Part shown: positions 28,101 through 36,783 of the stretch, in pieces
How the letters are laid out: each line of letters opens with the position of its first letter
Position numbering within the stretch: position 1 is the stretch's first letter
Assembly (NCBI GenBank): GCA_005881495.1
Contig: VBHI01000199.1
Coordinates: 11,537 to 75,536 of the forward strand
DNA: 64,000 nucleotides
Origin: Chloroflexota bacterium
GTDB lineage: Bacteria > Chloroflexota > Ktedonobacteria > Ktedonobacterales > Ktedonobacteraceae
Direction of reading: 5' to 3'
Translations under genes and position numbers: made by a program
Notes under the pieces: model-generated
What the model was told of the DNA's origin: nothing
Seen by the model: only the letters and a program-made list of their open reading frames with translations
The model's database searches: none

Positions 28101-28349
28101 GTAGTCAACGATTTGTTGTAATGCCTTCTCGATGCCAAAGATCTCCTGGCTGTAAAATGTATAATGTGGCTCACCGGTGCGGGTTGTTTCAATCCCTGCA
28201 TCCATGATCATATGATAAATGCGCTCGTGGGAAAGTCGAGCCACTTGAGGCCGTTTAGAAGCAATCTCGAAGTACTGAGCAAACGTTCCTTCCCACATCA
28301 GCCCTCGTTCACGGTCCCGATATTCCTCTAACCGCTTCACCAGGTCCAT
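25194..28349 (-). CDS. prkA: PrkA family serine protein kinase interrupted by an intein
   Basis: A 1051-residue precursor. Exteins are residues 1-209 and 630-1051; the spliced product of 631 residues has the normal PrkA length. Walker A is GPVGGGKST (102-110). A zinc-type pair CPHC follows near 167. The junction FTPSDPK/SQDISELVGG is continuous with the PrkA family sequence. After it come IANRGIMEFVEMLK, LLTLSQEQNIKTGRF and IYADEVVVSHTNEHEY. The C-terminal kinase-type domain ends in GYCHVCANEILRY. PrkA is an AAA+ protein kinase of stress and sporulation. The leader contains a hairpin and a GAGGG site 5 bases before the ATG. Confidence 0.96.
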   Translation of the reverse strand: MDLVKRLEEYRDRERGLMWEGTFAQYFEIASKRPQVARLSHERIYHMIMDAGIETTRTGEPHYTFYSQEIFGIEKALQQIVDYFHSAAQRLEVRKRVLLLMGPVGGGKSTIVYLIKRGLESYSRTDEGAIYAIRDCPMHEEPLHLIPVDLRPDVEKEFGLYVEGDLCPHCRFMIDNQYRGHIEDVPVKRITFSEKYRVGVGTFTPSDPKCVTGDTLVLTDQGLQTMEDIYLQLPNKPREDEFVPYEATILGIDGPEKATKFYCGGFQPIYEVETNLGYNIRGTANHPLLTMLPGGELTWTKIGDLQVGSYVALACGSRVSGQSVALPESFYPLPRQPRTMTPDLAYWLGLLTAEGSITHYETWFVNGSQALINRFVELTRTLFGLEAVPHRKGDTYNYNISISNKALSMWLRGELGVARGSQAKSVPACVLASSQADVLAFLEGLFWGDATIRGNRAGSNTFKFTSKSRQLAHQVHVLLLNLGVIGSFWNHEDEGELYYNVTLRGDQVLDLVELIPSLRDKATSPLRETRSDKTNYDHLPHGTSLLNGHGGDSYLARIMAGDRQLTYNRARTVLADKPELAHTLLPSLVTQNYLWLTVREVRSAGIEPVYDLLVPGTHSFVADGFVQHNSQDISELVGGIDLSTIGEVGVESDPRAYRFDGELNIANRGIMEFVEMLKTDEKFLYVLLTLSQEQNIKTGRFSMIYADEVVVSHTNEHEYQAFVGNKKSEALQDRIILVKVPYNLRVSDEIKIYEKLLKQSALQNVHIAPYTLHIASVFAVLTRLEPSKKAGMSPMKKLRLYDGEDIEDFKQKDIKELQEEAVREGMDGISPRYVINRLSNALIKQNVTCINPIDALRALRDGLDQHTSITREERDRYLNFISEARKEYDEMARKEVQRAFVYSYEESARTLLNNYLDNVEAYCNKTKLRDPITDEEMEPDEQLMRSIEEQIGITENAKRSFREEILIRISSLARKGLTFEYTSHERLKEAIEKKLFADLRDVVKITTSARTPDKEQLRKINEVVNRLMTEHGYCHVCANEILRYTGSLLNR
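26463..27722 (-). other. Intein with LAGLIDADG endonuclease in PrkA
   Basis: A 420-residue in-frame intein (precursor residues 210-629). Block A starts CVTGDTLVLTDQGLQTMEDI. Block B is IRGTANHPLLTM with the TxxH pair. Block F is VYDLLVPGTHSFVADGFVQHN, ending in His-Asn, and Ser is the +1 residue. The endonuclease dodecapeptides are AYWLGLLTAEGS (345-356) and FLEGLFWGDAT (441-451); the second is less canonical but keeps an acidic residue. It shares only general intein layout with the YeaH intein, so it is a separate insertion. Confidence 0.95.
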
Positions 28350-28962
28350 GGTTTCCCTCTCTCTATCTATGCTGCCAGGTCGCTTATGAAGCGAGGCTTC
28401 GTAAACATGAGATGCTGGCAGCTGTAAAAACGCACTATAAGATCAGGTTATATGTTCAAACGAATACTTGAAGCAAAAAGCTTCAAAACGATAGTTGGCC
28501 TCAAGAACACGAAGATCAGATAAGTCCAAAAAGGCTGGTATCTTACCCAACAAGTACGGGGAAAGAACCAGCCCATTCCTACGTTGCAGAAGGTGTCTCG
28601 TTATAAGGTTGTAAAATGCATCTTGTGGATGCTGCTGCAATGTATCAAACCGTCCTTACGATTTCAACTCGTTTCGAAAACAGGGAAGAAACAAGCAACC
28701 GCGTTATCCAAAATGATATCCCCTGGCTTCACTACACATTACTTCTTTGTATTATAGTCAAGCTTAAAACATTGCTAGTAACTGTAGCATAACGTACAGA
28801 TAAGCCCATGTCAAGGGTAAAAGACGTTTGAAAGGCCATAAAGTGTGAAGATTTCGTGAAGGATAAATCGGTCAAAATCCTTCGGTGGGGGGACTCGAAA
28901 AGAGGGAGTTCAACCTCAATAGCAGCACATTTCCCTGTCCCATATCAGCGCTAAACGATCTA
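28350..28962. other. Intergenic region upstream of prkA with a leader hairpin
   Basis: No gene is supported in this 613-bp stretch. Just upstream of prkA, GCTGCCAG (28371-28378) and CTGGCAGC (28415-28422) form a perfect 8-bp inverted repeat, and the enclosed sequence holds a GAAGC-CTC-GCTTC hairpin. On the prkA mRNA this composite stem would end about 21 bases before the ATG and could affect translation. The remainder is AT-rich with no strong promoter match. Confidence 0.5.
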
Positions 28963-29796
28963 TTATTCGGTTATGTCAAAAGTAAGAGGGGCACCGGGGC
29001 CCAGTCCAAGCGATCTGGCAGCATTGCCATTCTGCAGAGCGACACCTACATAGCCAGAACTATCACCAAAAATAAATGGTTGATTGTCGACAGGACCTTC
29101 GGCAAAGAAACGCCTACGCCTGTCAACTACGACTTGATTCGTGAGGAAAACGATCTGTACGTGCTTGCTGCTGAACAGGTCGGGCACTGTACTAAGGGGT
29201 ATATTGGTTATGAGGTTCCCAAATGTATCAACATACAGGACCTGTGCATCTATACGTGATCCATATCGTTCTGGTGGTTGCACATAAATACGTTGGAGTG
29301 CTTGCGGATCCAGAGAAGTGCCCAGTTCGTGCAATGCCACGCCGCGCGCCAGGTGGGCACCGACCGGGGCAAAAATATCACGGCCATGGAAAGTTGCACT
29401 GACCTGCGGCAGGTGAAAGGCGGAATTTGATAGAACGACTGCTCCGTGAATGGTCTGTTGAGCGTAAATATAGCTGAAGAGTCCATTATCTGGCCCAACA
29501 AAATACCAGTCGCCTGCGTGAACGGCGATGGCGCTGCGCGAGCTACCAACGCCGGGGTCGACCACGCAGACAAAGACGGTCCCCTTTGGGTAGTAACGAT
29601 AGCCATACGATAAAACCCAGGCGCCATAAGGCACATTTTGCGGAGGAATAGCATGCGTTATGTCTATGATTTGTGTCTCGGGGGTAATACCTATTATGAC
29701 GGCCTTCATGACGCCTACGTCGCTTTCACCAAGGCCAAAATCTGTCATTATGGCGACAACAGGACGTGGAGTTGTGGAAGGGGTGTATTGACTCAT
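28963..29796 (-). CDS. SAM hydroxide adenosyltransferase (DUF62 family)
   Basis: A 277-residue protein of the SAM hydroxide adenosyltransferase / fluorinase-like fold, which hydrolyses S-adenosylmethionine to adenosine and methionine. Family motifs are clear: AIMTDFGLGESDVGVMK at the N-terminus, the DITHAIPPQNV loop, VCVVDPGVGSSR, FVGPDNGLFS, SATFHGRDIFAPVGAHLA and YVDTFGNLITNI. The absence of the fluorinase-specific extra loop argues for hydrolase rather than halogenase. AGGAG lies 10 bases before the ATG. No operon partners. Confidence 0.93.
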   Translation of the reverse strand: MSQYTPSTTPRPVVAIMTDFGLGESDVGVMKAVIIGITPETQIIDITHAIPPQNVPYGAWVLSYGYRYYPKGTVFVCVVDPGVGSSRSAIAVHAGDWYFVGPDNGLFSYIYAQQTIHGAVVLSNSAFHLPQVSATFHGRDIFAPVGAHLARGVALHELGTSLDPQALQRIYVQPPERYGSRIDAQVLYVDTFGNLITNIPLSTVPDLFSSKHVQIVFLTNQVVVDRRRRFFAEGPVDNQPFIFGDSSGYVGVALQNGNAARSLGLGPGAPLTFDITE

Positions 29797-30095
29797 GTTA
29801 TGAGATTACTCCTCGTATAAACTGGTAAGTGTTAACCCTGTTTGAAGAGGCCTGGAAGACAACCTGACTGTATCTATTTATTACTCTTATCCTCAATCTA
29901 TGTCAATGGTACCGTTATCTATTAAAGAAGAAACATGGTGTGCTATACTAACGCAATGTGAGCGGTTGAAGATGATGTTTTTGGTGCATGCGAACCCTAC
30001 GTATGGTGCCGATTAACACGAATAATGAGCATGTCTCCCCGAGAGACGATAGACAATATTGACGGCGCGGTACCCCTATTTAGCGGAGAAACAAG

Positions 30096-32111
30096 ATGAT
30101 GGACTATACAGCAGGGCAAGGCAGACAGGCTGCGAGTGAGGCTTTATCTGGGTTGAATCAAACGCCTGCAGCCCCTGCCAACTCTTTCAGAGCACGGACA
30201 TATGCAGCAACAGGAGGGAGGGCAGGGATGCATATCACGACAGGCGGACCTCACATTCTTCTTTTTGAACGAGATCAGCAACTCGTAGCACTGCTTACTA
30301 GTGAGTTACAACTTGCCGGCTATGAATGTCATACTGCTCGCACGGCGGTGGAAGTATTTGACACGATCGCGCGCTATCCGGTGCGACTTTTACTGGTTGA
30401 CCTGGCACAGGCTGCTGCTGCGAGGCGTGAATTTTGGGTTGCCCTGGATACACAACGGCGTGGGCGGGGAGTACAGGTATTGACGTTCCACTGCACCAAC
30501 ATCGCGGGCTACGGCCCCCCTAGTAACGATCCCGACGAGCAGTCAAATGCAATGCTGACCGATATTGAAGTCGATGGAATGCTTGGGATCATGAATATGG
30601 TCAATGCCATACGCTCGCGCATCGCGATATCCAACACTGGCACCATGTCTCGATTGTCGGCAAACGCACATTCACCCTCCTCGTTTGGAGCGCAGACGAC
30701 GTTGCCGCTTCCTTCAATACCTCCAATACCTTCGGTGAACGCCAGCCAGGGCCCCATGGGTGCGGCTTATGCAGACACCCCGCCGGGGGCACCTGCTCAA
30801 CCATCACCGACTTCTGCTTCTCCCTCCGCTCCGGCAGATTTTTCACGCACATCAGCGCCAGGCCATACAGATAGAATCCGTGCCGTCATCTACCCAAACC
30901 AACGTACGTGGAGCACTGCTCGCGAAAATATTGCTGGTGGAGAACAAACCTTTCAGACGAGGGAACAACAACCGGGATATGCAGCTACGCCGGCATATTC
31001 ACCATCTCCAGCAGATACTGCCGTCAACAGGCCATTGCAAACCCAGGCAACGCGTTCAGCGCCTGAGCCACCTTATTCAAATGAATCCAGCCTGGCACAA
31101 TTATCACGAATGTTACAGGAGCACCAATCTCCTCTCCGGGAAGAAGTGACGCTGGAACGCAGCTTCGAGCAAGGAAATCGCTTCCTGGAAGAGACGGCAT
31201 TGCAACAGCGAGTACGTCCAGAAGAGCCTCCACCAATCAGCACAATGACCATGCGAGCGTCACCTATTCAGGATATGCCAACTGACCGTGTTACTAGCTC
31301 AAGCGGACAAAGCGACATGCCTTCCTATACAAGCACAAGGCGCTATGATGAGTCTGCACAACCCAATTACGTACAGCCCACATCCTCGCAGCCGCTGATG
31401 TCAATCGCAACGCCTGTATCGCCTCTTCCAACGCTACAGTCAAAAACTGCGTTGAAATCATCACCACCTATCCCACAGCGAGAGGAGACTCCCAGTCAGA
31501 GGGGTGGAGACGAAAGATTGAGCAATAGCCAGTTCAGCGTGCGAGAGTTATCGCCAGAGTCCACAATCGAGAATAAGAGTAGTAAGCGATCAGCAAGAGA
31601 AGAACGCAGTTTTGAGAGTAATGAGAGAAGGCAAGGAGAGCAGTCGCAGGTAAAAGTGGTGGAAGAGAAGTCGTTACCGCAAACGCCCGATAATGCACTC
31701 CTGCTTGACATTGTACAGAGCTTGCCGCCCATGTCCTCGCCCCCACCACAGCCGCAGGTACACCATGGGCGAGCAACGCGTTCATTGGGTAGTGTTTTGC
31801 TCGAAGGCCACCTTGTAGCGGAAAATCGCCTGGAGGTCGCTCACAATATCCAGCGGATGCTACGCGGGGTTGATATGAATTACCAGTTGGGGGAAATTCT
31901 GCTGATGTTTAAGCTGCTCACACCCGATCAATTATTGGCAGCCTCGCTGGTAAGCTACGGTCTGATCACAGCGACACAGATTAGTGCCCTGGGGCGAATC
32001 CGGCAGGAGTTGCACGCCATCGGGCTTGAGTATGACCTGGAGAGTCTGTTGATTCTGTTCCGTATATTGACATCTGAGCAATTACGCGAGGTGAAGTTGA
32101 ACTGGGTATGA
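30096..32111 (+). CDS. Receiver-like domain protein with long disordered middle
   Basis: A 671-residue protein. Residues about 50-130 resemble a response-regulator receiver (HILLFERDQQLVALLTSELQ, AGYECHTARTAVEVF, RLLLVDLAQA), with one Asp at the phosphorylation-site strand but without the usual acidic pair, so it is probably degenerate. Residues about 180-560 are Pro/Ser/Gln-rich and likely disordered. The last 110 residues are helical and include two similar halves, VDMNYQLGEILLMFKLLTPDQLL and LEYDLESLLILFRILTSEQL, like a type II secretion/pilus GspE N-terminal-type domain. GGAGA lies before the ATG. Function unknown. Confidence 0.8.
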   Translation: MMDYTAGQGRQAASEALSGLNQTPAAPANSFRARTYAATGGRAGMHITTGGPHILLFERDQQLVALLTSELQLAGYECHTARTAVEVFDTIARYPVRLLLVDLAQAAAARREFWVALDTQRRGRGVQVLTFHCTNIAGYGPPSNDPDEQSNAMLTDIEVDGMLGIMNMVNAIRSRIAISNTGTMSRLSANAHSPSSFGAQTTLPLPSIPPIPSVNASQGPMGAAYADTPPGAPAQPSPTSASPSAPADFSRTSAPGHTDRIRAVIYPNQRTWSTARENIAGGEQTFQTREQQPGYAATPAYSPSPADTAVNRPLQTQATRSAPEPPYSNESSLAQLSRMLQEHQSPLREEVTLERSFEQGNRFLEETALQQRVRPEEPPPISTMTMRASPIQDMPTDRVTSSSGQSDMPSYTSTRRYDESAQPNYVQPTSSQPLMSIATPVSPLPTLQSKTALKSSPPIPQREETPSQRGGDERLSNSQFSVRELSPESTIENKSSKRSAREERSFESNERRQGEQSQVKVVEEKSLPQTPDNALLLDIVQSLPPMSSPPPQPQVHHGRATRSLGSVLLEGHLVAENRLEVAHNIQRMLRGVDMNYQLGEILLMFKLLTPDQLLAASLVSYGLITATQISALGRIRQELHAIGLEYDLESLLILFRILTSEQLREVKLNWV

Positions 32112-32115
32112 TAGG

Positions 32116-33453
32116 TTAGCTATCCCTTTCCTGAACGCGTTGTATCTGAGCACCCAGCTTCCGTAGCTTCATATCCAGTTTTTCATACCCTCGTTCGATA
32201 TGTTCAATGCCGTACACTTCTGACGTGCCATCAGCACATAAAGCCGCCAGGATATAGGAGCAGCCTGCGCGGATATCTGGGATATCAAGTTGTGTCGCCT
32301 TGAGAGTTACCGGCCCACGCACAACACAGCTATGGGCGTATTGCTTTTCACGGAAACGGCATTGAACCTCTCCCAAGCACTTGGTGTACAGTCCGATATG
32401 TGCTCCCATCTCTTGAAGTGCTTGAGTATATCCAAAACGATCCTCGTAGATCGTCTCATGGACAACTGACATACCATTTGCCTGCGTCAAAAGGACCGTA
32501 AACGGCTGTTGCCAGTCGGTCATAAAGCCTGGGTGGACATCGGTCTCCAGGGCAATGGCAGGAGGAGATGGACCATCGCCAAGAAAGCGAATGCCATCGT
32601 CATCAACTTCAAAGCGCAACTGCATTTTCGAGAGGGTATTCAAGAATGTGAGGAGCGTATCCTGTTGAGCGCCGCGCAGGTAAACATCACCTTTTGTAAG
32701 ATAGGCCGCAATAGCCAGGGAAACAGCTTCATTGCGATCGCTCAATAACGTGTGGCTGGCGGCGTGCAATCGCTCTACGCCATCAATCACGATACGCCGA
32801 TCAACCTTGATTTCGATAATCGCACCCATTTTCTGCAGAAACTTGATCAAGTCGATTATTTCCGGTTCAAGCGCCGCATTATGAATGATAGTTACGCCCT
32901 TGGCAAGCGAGGCGGAAATGAGAAAGTTCTCGGTCGCCATCACGCTGGGGAAGGGCAGGTTGATGGTAGCTCCGTGAAGTTGTCTGGGAGCGCTGAAACG
33001 ATAGCGCCCATCTCGTTCCACGACCTCTGCGCCCATTTTTTTCAAACCGTCGATATGAAAGTCAAGCGGACGCAAACCGACGCGATCTCCTCCAGGCATA
33101 GGTATGTCGGCCTCTCCACAGCGATGGAGTAATGGACCCACGGCTATAATTGCCAAGCGATTCAGGCCGCCGACTTTCGTTTCAACAAACGTATTTTTGA
33201 TTCGTGGCGTGTTAATGGAGAGCGTGTGATCTGTTAATGCTATTTCGGAGCCCACAGCACAGCAGAGTGCCAGCGTTAGTTCGAAGTCGCCTATCAAGGG
33301 GATATTGCGCAAGGTGCAGAGTTCATTGGTGAGCAAGGAGGCTATCATCAATTTGGTTACGGCATTTTTGGCACCGCTGATTTGTACTTCTCCATGCAGA
33401 GGGGTGCCGCCTTTGATAAGATAATGGGGGATATTGTTGTTTACTATAATCAT
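32116..33453 (-). CDS. murA: UDP-N-acetylglucosamine 1-carboxyvinyltransferase (Asp-type)
   Basis: A 445-residue MurA, which transfers enolpyruvate from PEP to UDP-GlcNAc in the first committed step of peptidoglycan synthesis. The active-site Lys-Asn pair is in ISGAKNAVTKLM (K29-N30), the catalytic loop is PMPGGDRVGLRPLD, and DIRAGCSYILAAL holds the conserved Arg. The loop has Asp123 where E. coli has Cys115, the residue alkylated by fosfomycin. Asp here is known to keep activity and give natural fosfomycin resistance. The overall length is slightly above the 420 of typical MurA. Confidence 0.93.
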   Translation of the reverse strand: MIIVNNNIPHYLIKGGTPLHGEVQISGAKNAVTKLMIASLLTNELCTLRNIPLIGDFELTLALCCAVGSEIALTDHTLSINTPRIKNTFVETKVGGLNRLAIIAVGPLLHRCGEADIPMPGGDRVGLRPLDFHIDGLKKMGAEVVERDGRYRFSAPRQLHGATINLPFPSVMATENFLISASLAKGVTIIHNAALEPEIIDLIKFLQKMGAIIEIKVDRRIVIDGVERLHAASHTLLSDRNEAVSLAIAAYLTKGDVYLRGAQQDTLLTFLNTLSKMQLRFEVDDDGIRFLGDGPSPPAIALETDVHPGFMTDWQQPFTVLLTQANGMSVVHETIYEDRFGYTQALQEMGAHIGLYTKCLGEVQCRFREKQYAHSCVVRGPVTLKATQLDIPDIRAGCSYILAALCADGTSEVYGIEHIERGYEKLDMKLRKLGAQIQRVQERDS

Positions 33454-33538
33454 ATTGTGGGTTTTTCCTTAGTCTAAATAAAGAACGGTCTCTTCCTCGC
33501 TGCCTGCGGCGGTGAGAGAATAAGAGGAATGTGGGGAT

Positions 33539-33580
33539 ACCCTGAAGGCTACGCCCGACACTCCGGCAGAGAGCTGCGGC
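33539..33580. repeat. REP-like intergenic repeat, copy 1
   Basis: The sequence ACCCTGAAGGCTACGCCCGA continuing to CCGGCAGAGAGCTGC shares its layout with 53966-54006 (ACCCGTAGGGCTACGCCC, then CCGGC, then GCTGC). Both are intergenic. The 10-mer GGCTACGCCC is identical in the two. Confidence 0.5.
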
Positions 33581-33600
33581 TCCCTGCACCCCAAATGTTA

Positions 33601-35115
33601 CTAGCCGTGGGAGTTTCCGGGGGCCTCCCATAACCAACGAATGGCTCTGATGCGAGAAGGTGATGAAGTGACATGACCCTTTCGACGCCGCGTAACGTCC
33701 CGGCGTATACGCGGGGAGCCAAAGGGGCCTTCGGACTTCCCCTGTTCTATAGCATCAAGCAGGTCAAGAAACTGGTTCACGCTTTGAGCCACACCTTCTA
33801 CCATAAGATATCCCGTTGGCTTTACCGCATCTCCCACCAGGTACAGGCCTTGTATCGCCGTTTCCGGAGCAACATCTTCTCCCTGCGCGACACGATTGAC
33901 GGGCCACTCACCGCGGTAGGCACTCATGGTGAGGATGCGAGAGTGCTTCTCAAATAATTCGCCAAATAACATGCGTAAATCGGCCAACGCCAGCGCTTTT
34001 TCTTCTTCAATATTGTCGCTCTGTATCACCTGGTGGCTGATCAAGAGATGTTTCCCGGGTGGAGCTAGCCGAGGGTCACAGTTGGTTGGCTGCACCATGC
34101 CAGCAATACGTTTCGTATCCAGGCAATACATGATGCCTTTATGGGGAATCAACGAGATATCACTCAGGATATGTACCTTGAGTCCCTGGGCCACACCAAA
34201 GTCTGCCTCCCCATTGCTGTGAGCACTGTTGGGGACAGCCCCCAATAGGTCCACGAGAGGCGGCTCTTCGCACTGTTTTAGTACCTGAGCCTGTGTTAAC
34301 TGCCGGCTGTTTAAAAGCGCATTCGTTGCTCGTGGACCAATATCACTGACCACGATTGGCGCATGTAGCAACGACTCTTCACCATTTGCTTTGTCGCGGA
34401 CACGAACGCCGTTTACCTGGCCATCAACTGTAAGAATCTCCATGACGTCATGGCGCAGACGAAGTTCCGCGCACCGCTCAAGAAGACGCCGCTCTAGTTC
34501 GCCTATCAAGGCTGCGCAGCCTCCTTCGACAATACCGGGAGCGCCATGCAGGAACATATTTTTGGTGATTTTGATAACTTCCGCCGTTGTTACCTGATGC
34601 AATTCAAGACTGAGAGCGAAACGCGAGATACGCTCAAAGAATGCAGTTAATTCCCGGTTGCGGTTGACGTCAATATAGCGCGCCAACCAGGTATCGAATG
34701 GAAGATCGCGTTCTTCTTGGGGAAGGCGACGAATAAACATCAAATACCCGACACGGGTAAACCAGAAGAATTGGCGCGTGCCGAGGAACTTGAACGTGCC
34801 CAATAAGCCGCGCGAGCGATACTGCTTGCCATGAACATGAAAGGAGCCAAAGACATCGGCGTCAAGAAAGTGATGAGGTATGCGCAGGCGACGCAGCATT
34901 CCGGCAAGTACGCCGCTACTGCCAAAGGGCACCATGTGTACAGCTCCCGTACTGACCTGTACGCCCTGAAACGTTTTTGCGGTGAAACGTCCGCCACAAT
35001 GTGGCAGTCTCTCTAAGACGATCACCCGCATATTCCGCTGCACTAGCTGTGCAGCACTGAGCAGACCACCCAGTCCCGCACCAATGACAATCGCATCATA
35101 TGTTTGTTCTTGCAT
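33601..35115 (-). CDS. Phytoene desaturase-like FAD-dependent oxidoreductase
   Basis: A 504-residue flavoprotein. The N-terminal FAD-binding motif is DAIVIGAGLGGLLSAAQLVQ, followed by VIVLERLPHCGGRFTAKTF, the usual arrangement in the CrtI/NAD(P)-FAD amine oxidase group. The C-terminal FAD motif is IQGLYLVGDAVKPTGYLMVEGVAQS. ATG 35115 is chosen because the FAD motif begins six residues later; the frame extends to 35160. The C-terminus ends in a basic tail (RRDVTRRRKGHV). Neighbouring genes do not point to carotenoid synthesis, so the substrate is open. Confidence 0.85.
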   Translation of the reverse strand: MQEQTYDAIVIGAGLGGLLSAAQLVQRNMRVIVLERLPHCGGRFTAKTFQGVQVSTGAVHMVPFGSSGVLAGMLRRLRIPHHFLDADVFGSFHVHGKQYRSRGLLGTFKFLGTRQFFWFTRVGYLMFIRRLPQEERDLPFDTWLARYIDVNRNRELTAFFERISRFALSLELHQVTTAEVIKITKNMFLHGAPGIVEGGCAALIGELERRLLERCAELRLRHDVMEILTVDGQVNGVRVRDKANGEESLLHAPIVVSDIGPRATNALLNSRQLTQAQVLKQCEEPPLVDLLGAVPNSAHSNGEADFGVAQGLKVHILSDISLIPHKGIMYCLDTKRIAGMVQPTNCDPRLAPPGKHLLISHQVIQSDNIEEEKALALADLRMLFGELFEKHSRILTMSAYRGEWPVNRVAQGEDVAPETAIQGLYLVGDAVKPTGYLMVEGVAQSVNQFLDLLDAIEQGKSEGPFGSPRIRRDVTRRRKGHVTSSPSRIRAIRWLWEAPGNSHG

Positions 35116-35259
35116 GAACCTATCTCGTGAAATATCGATTGATAAAAACGAACATAGCACCTACAAAGGCTGCCACTACATCTATTTTTGTCCAAAGCGA
35201 CATGTAGCGGCACCCCTCGAAGATGCTATGTCCGCGTCCAGAGTAAACCAGGCTAGTTA

Positions 35260-36684
35260 TTACTTATCCTCCCCGATCAGGCCGCGCAAGAGGCTATTGC
35301 ATTCAGCCAGAGTGTTGAGAACGTTCTGGTGCATTTGGAAGACTTTGTTCAGTTCACGAGCCCTACGCGCAAGTTTCGTCACGTACTCAATGTCACGTGG
35401 GTTATTTTGGACATCTTCCATGAGTTGGGTCAACTCAGCCCAGGAAAGCGCTTCGCGGCTTCGCGCCACGTCAGCTATGGTGTTATTCATCCGGTCAGAG
35501 ACACGGCGAACTCCCGTGCGAAGCTGATTGGCTGCCTGGGCAACTTCTGTTTCATGATTACGGACAGCATCCTGGGTTGCGTTCAACTGTTCCTGTAACG
35601 ACATGACTTGCCCATCAAGTGTTGATAGCGCAGCCATTAAGGGTGCTATATCCGGGAGTGTCGGCTGAGGAATATTGGTAAGGCTGCTAAAAGTGATGCC
35701 TATATCCTGAGGCGGTGTTGATGGAACCGGTGATGCTGGTGATGAAGGAGTCTGCGCGACCGCAGGTCTTGCTACGGCGAGAACTCCAGGCACAGCTTCG
35801 ATTTCAGCAAGAGCAGGTGATGGTGACACCTCTTTTGCCGCTGGCGTTGCCGGCTCAGGTGGATTGGCAGGTAGCTGTACAGCTTCCGCGGTACCATTAT
35901 CCATTGAGTTCGTGCTAAAATCGTCGCTAGCTGCTGCTGTCACTAATTGATCCTCCTGTGTACGATAGGTCAGCTCTTGATCGGGATTGAACTGTACCGC
36001 TATTGTTGGCATTTCGGAAAGATTATTGTCAGCCAGGGCGGCAGCAGAAGCGGAGGAACCGAATCCCCGGAAGATCAACTCGTGTTCTCCGATACCTACA
36101 TGGTCACCGTCTTGCAACACATGCGTTGCCATCTCATCAAGTTGCTGCCCATTGACAAAGGTACCATTGGCGCTGCGCTCATCATGCAGGATATATTTTC
36201 CATTCTCGTAGGTTACAGTGGCATGACGACGCGAGGTCAGTTTGTCTTTTGAGAGCAATATATCGCTATTCGGAGCACGACCAATAGAAATTTCGGGCTT
36301 CTCGAGTACATATTCCTGTAGGACTTCACCATTGTCAGCACGCAAGATAAACCTGGCAGGATGTTCAATGGTTGCCGATGCTATCGAAGTTGCCTGGCCC
36401 GCGCTTTGCGTTGCATTCGTCCCAAAAGCAGTCGGCGGCTCAAAACCGCTACTCGAGATGGTGGGAGCGGCGGTATCAGACCAATTTGTTCCAGAAGAGA
36501 CAGGCGTAGAACCCTGATCCTGTACTGACGGCGTCCAGCCATCTTGGGCCGGAAGTGTGGCTTCGCCAACGACAGGCTTGGCCTGCGGTTGAGAAGAGGG
36601 TGTCAGGCGATTGCCACAATTCAAGCAAAAATTATCACCAGGCCGAGTCTCGGCACCACAGTAGGGGCATGTACTAGCCATCAT
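35260..36684 (-). CDS. Zinc-ribbon and FHA-domain protein
   Basis: A 474-residue cytoplasmic protein. A zinc ribbon (CPYCGAETRPGDNFCLNCG, residues 6-24) is followed by a low-complexity linker. An FHA domain spans about residues 125-210, with ISIGRAPNSDILL, SRRHATVTYENGKYILHD and SANGTFVNGQQL, which include the phosphothreonine-binding Arg, Ser and Asn positions. A Pro/Ala-rich linker and a C-terminal coiled coil (about 345-470) complete it. It probably reads Ser/Thr phosphorylation. GGAGGAA precedes the ATG. No kinase is adjacent. Confidence 0.88.
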   Translation of the reverse strand: MMASTCPYCGAETRPGDNFCLNCGNRLTPSSQPQAKPVVGEATLPAQDGWTPSVQDQGSTPVSSGTNWSDTAAPTISSSGFEPPTAFGTNATQSAGQATSIASATIEHPARFILRADNGEVLQEYVLEKPEISIGRAPNSDILLSKDKLTSRRHATVTYENGKYILHDERSANGTFVNGQQLDEMATHVLQDGDHVGIGEHELIFRGFGSSASAAALADNNLSEMPTIAVQFNPDQELTYRTQEDQLVTAAASDDFSTNSMDNGTAEAVQLPANPPEPATPAAKEVSPSPALAEIEAVPGVLAVARPAVAQTPSSPASPVPSTPPQDIGITFSSLTNIPQPTLPDIAPLMAALSTLDGQVMSLQEQLNATQDAVRNHETEVAQAANQLRTGVRRVSDRMNNTIADVARSREALSWAELTQLMEDVQNNPRDIEYVTKLARRARELNKVFQMHQNVLNTLAECNSLLRGLIGEDK

Positions 36685-36783
36685 AAAAGTTCCTCCCTGT
36701 TAAGGTACGTCGCACTGTATGTACACGTACTAACGAAAAAACTGTTGCCATTATATCAGAAATAAGCAGAAAGAGTCGAGTCT

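Noticed and set aside
22636..28349. Gene fusion or frameshift as explanation for the oversized prkA and yeaH genes
   Set aside because: The extra sequences are in frame, begin with Cys, end with His-Asn before Ser and contain Hint and LAGLIDADG motifs, so inteins explain them fully.
28443..28640. 65-residue open frame on the minus strand upstream of prkA
   Set aside because: It starts only with TTG, has no ribosome-binding site, an in-frame stop lies shortly upstream, and no domain is recognisable.
28963..29796. Fluorinase or chlorinase instead of SAM hydrolase
   Set aside because: The sequence follows the DUF62 hydroxide adenosyltransferase pattern and no fluorinase-specific insert was seen.
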